A stretch of DNA of 49,163 bases from an uncultured Opitutales bacterium (GTDB lineage: Bacteria > Verrucomicrobiota > Verrucomicrobiia > Opitutales > Intestinicryptomonadaceae), in NCBI GenBank assembly GCA_944390805.1, contig CALXQW010000012.1, forward strand, positions 1-49,163. Direction: 5' to 3'. Below are positions 45,901-49,163 of this stretch, piece by piece (the stretch's first letter is position 1; each line of letters starts with the position of its first letter). Under the pieces are notes generated by a model that was given only the letters and a program-made list of their open reading frames with translations, did not search any database and was not told the DNA's origin. Made by a program: the position numbers and the translations under genes.

Positions 45901-46321
45901 AACCTTTAAGTTCTTCGGTGATAAAAAAGTAAAAATACCCGCCCAGAAGGTGGTAGCCTTGCGCATACCTGCAGCCGAAAAAGACGTATTCCCGCAGGCA
46001 GCTCCTCTTTCCGAGGGTGGCCATGTAAAGGTTGAGAATTTTGCAAATGGATGGGGAGATTTGCATGCATTCCGCATACGCTCTCCATTCGGCAAAGATT
46101 CTTTGTTTGTAATTCTTACCGGGGCCTACGGCAAGGAGAACGCAAAAATAAAACTGTCTTTTGGCGGAACACGCGCGGGTACGGAAATTACCAGGGCGGA
46201 GTATCCGTTTGAAATATCGGTTTATCCGGTTTCTATGGATGAAGACTTAACGTTTAGCGTCTCTGTTTACGAAGGGAACAAGCTTGTTAAGAAGTCCGAA
46301 GAAATCGTTATAAAGAAATAA
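42905..46321 (+). CDS. Large secreted paralogue-family protein, copy 4
   Basis: This 1,138-residue protein has a short signal peptide (MKKLIIALLSAAFAVGAFS). The beta-sandwich is at residues about 19-150 (LLIESEDFQFPCDW to NDAVLLT). SFSDAVNNIALYLKDGVHSGW is near 489-510, TLSRKSSHF near 555-563, PYWWYLPDLYELTGDKKYL near 683-701, NWPTPPEGD near 718-726, KFSRHTIIGRYANF near 828-841, YYHHAPCHFAQS at 869-880, RQQGYVWFTDRIFG near 902-915, and FRIRSPFGKDSLF near 1056-1068. The paired Tyr and the run of His are candidate active-site residues. There is a TATAAA only a few bases before the ATG (ctataaaaattATG), so any promoter there would give an almost leaderless transcript. A strong terminator follows. 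Confidence 0.87.
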   Translation: MKKLIIALLSAAFAVGAFSQTLLIESEDFQFPCDWALGTYHKKKILNCGTSKSSPKAVFSVKKGGSYNVWTSVMDFPKDRPGTRICKIAIDGKTLPTPAGKHGQDGLKWENVGKVDLEVGEHLLTIVKMADYCRNDAVLLTMDDKFDPNAGEFPRNKFKQKLRAVECTYKDEFPRQKPLTEISSPKKFSVQNADIKITFTEKRDENGDTAYERSAEVLGKDGKWVDLPPFSDECYFMLYANKIKLSDSTYFPSWRGGQLAKAKIQINGKDVDIDLSPTNPYTIAEGKLLRITSVKQKGTRALELKFSNGAKGVLELPKNGQYARMDISYDADDEGYYSFGILANNKVDIKDVKSSFLPTIYQNKRLMREPKMVTTVIVSQPISILGSMQNGMEITSGVAANPNLLPFEWSRHGASRYGFSLANPDAIPQTALFQPILGGVDSYKKADETLVASFYLLNVAGDWRDTFELANERIFAGSVMREPYDTSFSDAVNNIALYLKDGVHSGWSAMHKARWNIEGYDLATTASPMAEIEAALLMDDEEYYRNYALPTIEYTLSRKSSHFAIAPETNEGYGKKLYELSIPSKMWTCDYYAGLNALTGSKNPWLVKDFVKNPDGTFRFSNKISYGRIPKWSYLLGCYLASPTPELLEEIKKEADIWLENFFNASSKYEPNLVSFINSGLYPYWWYLPDLYELTGDKKYLDYADKGAFYSLSSLWNWPTPPEGDVVINKGGMARGVSTMWWKGRERHRVGYENQASARKLLSEAGVKKIEPFLLPEKTVPAMKVSRIGIGIEQHSTYIGSCSNILMPGWAAEMLRVYKHNDRDILMKFSRHTIIGRYANFLGYYIQDFTDVQHDPDYPVVGPDSTSFYYHHAPCHFAQSVDYLVSQLEVATKDKIKFPYMRQQGYVWFTDRIFGLPGEVFGEKGCRPLISKTAVRPDTPKVSTFFARGKNSVWVILLNDSASPLETSLAFDQSDKMFCGVADNADIEVFDSDGNKLAQTFKFFGDKKVKIPAQKVVALRIPAAEKDVFPQAAPLSEGGHVKVENFANGWGDLHAFRIRSPFGKDSLFVILTGAYGKENAKIKLSFGGTRAGTEITRAEYPFEISVYPVSMDEDLTFSVSVYEGNKLVKKSEEIVIKK

Positions 46322-46336
46322 AAATTATAAATTTCA

Positions 46337-46367
46337 GGCGCATGCTGTAATAGCGTGCGCCTTTTTT
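46337..46367 (+). terminator. Intrinsic terminator between copies 4 and 5
   Basis: A 10-bp stem (ggcgcatgct / agcgtgcgcc, one G-U pair) with a 5-base loop is followed by six T residues. It lies 16 bases after the copy 4 stop. Confidence 0.85.
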
Positions 46368-46388
46368 AACATAAACAACACTGTGCTT

Positions 46389-49163
46389 ATGAGACTATCG
46401 GAAAGAATTATAATATTATCTATATTCCTATCTTCGCTGTGCGGAATTTCGCACGCTTACGACCTTAAAAATACATATTATATAGAAGCGGAGAGTTTTC
46501 AGTTTTACGGAACATGGGAAGCTTCCGGAGTCATGGGTGAGGCTGTGTTGTTTGCAATGTCGGCCGGCTGCGAGGCCTCGACCGTAATGAGAATAAGGGA
46601 GGAGGGGAATTATTTTGTATGGGCCCGCTCTATGGACTATGTTAAAAACCAGGGGGTAAGGCGATTTACTTTGGGAGTTAATGCCGATATGGAAATTCTT
46701 GGCGAGGGTGGAAAACACGGCAAAGGAGACTGCCTTTATTGGGAAAAACTTGGAGTTGCCGAATTTAAAAAAGGCGATAATTTTATAACGCTTAAAAGTA
46801 CTACTTCTTTTCCGCGGGTTGACGCTATACTCATAACAAAAGATAAGAATTTTGATCCGAATATAGCGCTTCAAGAAGCTTCTGTGCGTCGGGCCACAAG
46901 ATTTTATCCACAAATGCACTATTTTGAGTATAAGTCGGATAGCTTTCTTCCGGATATGCTCAGCGCAAAGCCTGATTCCTCCGCTAAAGCCGTAAAAATT
47001 TCAAACCCGTCTTTATCTGTGGAGTTTGTACCATATAAGACTTCCGACGGTAAAAGAGCATTTGTAAGAAAAGTTGTATATGGCAATGCGCAATTTTCCC
47101 GCAGCTATTTTGACGAATGCCTCAGTGTATCTTATGCTCCAGAGGTTGAGGCTATTGATGTGCGGTATGAAATAAAATGGAAGCCGTATAGGGGAACTTT
47201 GCTTGTAAATGTGGGATCGGACACTTTTGAGACGCCGGCGTCGTCGGAGAACAGATTTGCCGCCGGAAAGAACATGTTTATGCGTCCGTCGAATGTGGAG
47301 AAACTATCTCCGCTATCAGTCAAGCTTTCCTATGAGGACGGTTCAGAGGCGGTCTACACGCTCGATAAGGAAAAGCCGTGGGCAAAATTTGATGTAAACG
47401 TTCCGGTAAAGGAGGACGGAATGTATTCTGTTGCTCTATATTCTGGAGAATCGGCAAAAAGGGAAGATCTACTCTTTACTCTTATGCCTCCGTCTTATCT
47501 GGGGGTACGCACAATGAAAGAGGCGGCGGTGCTTGGAAATAGAATTATGAGCCAGCCTCTGTCTTTAATGGAAACTAAACTTGGAGAAAATTCTTCCCTT
47601 ACAAACGGTGTTGTTGCGGATCCTACAAGTTTTGATGTGCACGAGTGGTCTGTCAATACGGGCGGATCTGTCTGCGGATTTTCTCTTGCGTCTCCGCGGG
47701 GTCTGATACAGCCGTCTATATGTTCTCCAATACTGGGCGGCAGAGACTCCAAATTTAAGCCGGGAGATACAATTAAAAGGTCTTGGTATGTCTTAGATAT
47801 GCGCGGAGATTGGACGGAAGCTCTGTCTGAAATAAATTCAGAATTGTACGGAGCCGCAGACTTGCGCGAGCCGCAAGAGGCGTCGCTTTCGGACGCGGCG
47901 GCAAATATGATAGAGTATTTAAAGTCCGAGGAAATTAGTGGATTTTCTCAAAGACACAAGGGTAGGTGGAATATAGAGCATATAAATTCCGTAACGGTAT
48001 CTTCGCCTTTGGCTGAAGTCTCCGCTGCGCTGCTTTCGGACGACGAGGATTATTATGAGCGCATTGCCCTGCCTACGATAGAGTACACGCTATCGCGCAG
48101 AGAGCCGCATTTTTCGGTGCAGCTGTGGTCGCAGGTCAAAAACGGAGATTCCCCATTTATAAACTTGGGGGCGCTGTCGGATTCGTACTGGTCGGCGGAC
48201 TATTTTGCAGGTTTGAACAATCTCCTAGGGTTTGGCAATCCGTTCTTTAAAACACTCTACAAGACAACTGGCGGGAAAACCCGCTATGGAGGAAAGCTCC
48301 CATGGACAGTTGATTTAGGCATTGCAATTGCCGATCCTCAGGAGGCTAAAACTCTCATGCCCGGTGTGTTGAAATCTGCAAGAAAATGGATGGAAAGTTC
48401 CTTTTCCAACCGCTATTATGGCGAGCCGCCCGCAATGGGGTTTGTAAATGCAGGGTTTTACCCTTATTGGTGGTACCTCATAGATCTTTATGAAATTACC
48501 CGCGATGAAAGTTTCTTGAACTATGCTCGGCTTGGTTCTTATTACACGCTTTCCTGTTTGTGGAATTGGCCTATGACAGTGAAGGGAGATTTTGTGGTAA
48601 ATAAAGGTGGCGTTGCAGAGGGAGACTACCAGCCTATGTGGCGCGGTGATAAAAGAAGCCGTTTGGGAGAGCCTGAATGCACAAAGAAAAAGGAGGCGTT
48701 CTTTGCGGCTCATCCTGAGGTAAACAAGCGCGAGTGGCGTAATACTTGGTTCTTGGACGAAAAAGTAGTCGACGGGCGCAAGGTTGCCCGAACAGGTCTG
48801 GGCATAGAACAACGTTGGACTTACGTATTGGGAATAAAAAATTGTAGAAACATAATGATGCCATCTTGGGCTCCTGAAATGTTGAGAGTATGGAGATATT
48901 CGGGAGACGACATAGTAATGAAATTCTCCCGCCACTCTATAGTTGGACGCTACGCCAATTATCCGGGATATTACATTTGCGACTACACAGACGTGATGCA
49001 TTCAGCCGACTATCCCTACAAGGGCCCCGACATCACCAGTTTGTATCATCATCATGCCCCATGTGCTTTTGCTCATACTGTGGACTACCTTATGGCTCAG
49101 GTTGAGGAAAGATCTGCTGGGAAGATAAACTTTCCGTATGTTCGCCAACAGGGGTACGTATGG
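46389..49163 (+). CDS. Large secreted paralogue-family protein, copy 5, cut by the window edge
   Basis: An open frame begins at ATG 46389 and runs 925 codons to the right edge without a stop. By comparison with copy 4 about 220 residues are missing. It starts with a signal peptide (MRLSERIIILSIFLSSLCGISHA) and the beta-sandwich (YYIEAESFQFYGTW through VDAILIT). Middle blocks are present: ASLSDAAANMIEYLKSEEISGF, RWNIEHINSVTVSSPLAEV, EYTLSRREPHF, PYWWYLIDLYEI, NWPMTVKGD, GLGIEQRWTY, KFSRHSIVGRYANY and FPYVRQQGYVW. This copy departs from the others at YHHHAPCAFAH (about 49044-49076), where the others have YYHHAPCHFAQ, and at NWPMTVKGD in place of the PTPPEGD block. These changes could alter or remove activity. 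Confidence 0.85.
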   Translation, partial: MRLSERIIILSIFLSSLCGISHAYDLKNTYYIEAESFQFYGTWEASGVMGEAVLFAMSAGCEASTVMRIREEGNYFVWARSMDYVKNQGVRRFTLGVNADMEILGEGGKHGKGDCLYWEKLGVAEFKKGDNFITLKSTTSFPRVDAILITKDKNFDPNIALQEASVRRATRFYPQMHYFEYKSDSFLPDMLSAKPDSSAKAVKISNPSLSVEFVPYKTSDGKRAFVRKVVYGNAQFSRSYFDECLSVSYAPEVEAIDVRYEIKWKPYRGTLLVNVGSDTFETPASSENRFAAGKNMFMRPSNVEKLSPLSVKLSYEDGSEAVYTLDKEKPWAKFDVNVPVKEDGMYSVALYSGESAKREDLLFTLMPPSYLGVRTMKEAAVLGNRIMSQPLSLMETKLGENSSLTNGVVADPTSFDVHEWSVNTGGSVCGFSLASPRGLIQPSICSPILGGRDSKFKPGDTIKRSWYVLDMRGDWTEALSEINSELYGAADLREPQEASLSDAAANMIEYLKSEEISGFSQRHKGRWNIEHINSVTVSSPLAEVSAALLSDDEDYYERIALPTIEYTLSRREPHFSVQLWSQVKNGDSPFINLGALSDSYWSADYFAGLNNLLGFGNPFFKTLYKTTGGKTRYGGKLPWTVDLGIAIADPQEAKTLMPGVLKSARKWMESSFSNRYYGEPPAMGFVNAGFYPYWWYLIDLYEITRDESFLNYARLGSYYTLSCLWNWPMTVKGDFVVNKGGVAEGDYQPMWRGDKRSRLGEPECTKKKEAFFAAHPEVNKREWRNTWFLDEKVVDGRKVARTGLGIEQRWTYVLGIKNCRNIMMPSWAPEMLRVWRYSGDDIVMKFSRHSIVGRYANYPGYYICDYTDVMHSADYPYKGPDITSLYHHHAPCAFAHTVDYLMAQVEERSAGKINFPYVRQQGYVW

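Larger units (their letters stand above)
32104..49163 (+). repeat. Tandem array of five paralogous ~1,150-residue secreted proteins
   Basis: Five consecutive genes encode proteins aligned along their whole length. The shared blocks come in constant order: an N-terminal sugar-binding-like beta-sandwich, SFSDAxxNIAxYLK, RWNIE, TLSRxxxHF, PYWWYLPD, a segment ending NWPTPPEGD or similar, GLGIEQ, KFSRHxIIGRY, a TSFYYHHAPCHFAQ-type motif, and FPYVRQQGYVWFTDRIFG. Copies complete in the window end with RIRSPFGKDS and a YPFEFSVYPI-type block. The copies are well diverged, so this is an old expansion rather than a recent DNA duplication. The array runs off the right edge and may have more members. Confidence 0.93.

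Noticed and set aside
32104..49163. Assignment of the tandem family to unsaturated glucuronyl hydrolases (GH88/GH105) or another named CAZy family
   Set aside because: I could not identify the characteristic catalytic motifs of GH88/GH105 in any copy. The proteins are also about three times as long. Naming a family without a profile search would be guesswork.
1..49163. Mobile elements, CRISPR arrays, tRNA or rRNA genes
   Set aside because: I saw no transposase, integrase, evenly spaced short repeats, cloverleaf-like sequence or rRNA signature. The repeats present are diverged coding paralogues.

Overview
The window looks like a chromosome segment of a member of the Verrucomicrobiota, probably of the Opitutae type. 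The evidence is a PEP-CTERM surface-anchor tail at the left edge, several Gfo/Idh/MocA oxidoreductases (one with a Tat signal), a Rho factor with a very long disordered N-terminus, tandem PilB-like ATPases, and a tandem family of very large secreted proteins. The phylum call is an inference from gene content; no rRNA or tRNA gene is present to anchor it. I found no insertion sequence, integrase, CRISPR array or tRNA.

Left accessory region (1-12.5 kb). After the tail of a PEP-CTERM protein and a Tat-exported Gfo/Idh oxidoreductase comes a LacI-type regulator. A co-directional operon follows: 2-keto-3-deoxygluconate kinase, KDPG aldolase, uronate isomerase, two cytoplasmic Gfo/Idh oxidoreductases, an Nramp-fold membrane transporter without the usual metal ligands, an SDR-type fructuronate reductase and mannonate dehydratase. 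The five recognisable enzymes make a complete route from glucuronate to pyruvate plus glyceraldehyde-3-phosphate. The operon ends at a strong intrinsic terminator near 12.45 kb. A perfect 14-bp palindrome lies just upstream of the lacI promoter and is the probable operator.

Central housekeeping region (12.5-31.6 kb). On the plus strand are a small unknown protein, peptide deformylase, dephospho-CoA kinase, an 850-residue Rho, two PilB/GspE-type ATPases and a PilC/GspF membrane protein, closed by a terminator. On the minus strand, reading leftward from 31.5 kb, is one tightly coupled 12-gene operon. It encodes an HtrA-like protein with the catalytic residues apparently lost, a periplasmic coiled-coil protein, a TtpC-like ExbB with a large periplasmic domain, ExbB, ExbD, TonB and a TPR protein, followed by folP, folB, folK, rsmI and a Ppx/GppA phosphatase. 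The first part matches the gene order of Vibrio TonB2/TtpC energy-transduction systems. A cutA gene is also on the minus strand.

Right accessory region (32.1 kb to the end). Five consecutive plus-strand genes, the last cut by the window edge, encode paralogous secreted proteins of about 1,140-1,160 residues. Each has a signal peptide, most have a sugar-binding-like N-terminal beta-sandwich, and all have a Trp/Tyr/His-rich central region of the kind found in alpha/alpha-toroid carbohydrate-active enzymes. Copies with sequence to the end also have a beta-rich C-terminus. I cannot assign the family. Intrinsic terminators between some copies suggest at least partly separate expression. My working idea, which is inference, is that these are extracytoplasmic enzymes acting on a complex, perhaps uronate-containing, polysaccharide whose monomers could feed the left-hand operon. 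This array and the metal-ligand-less Nramp protein are the most novel features.
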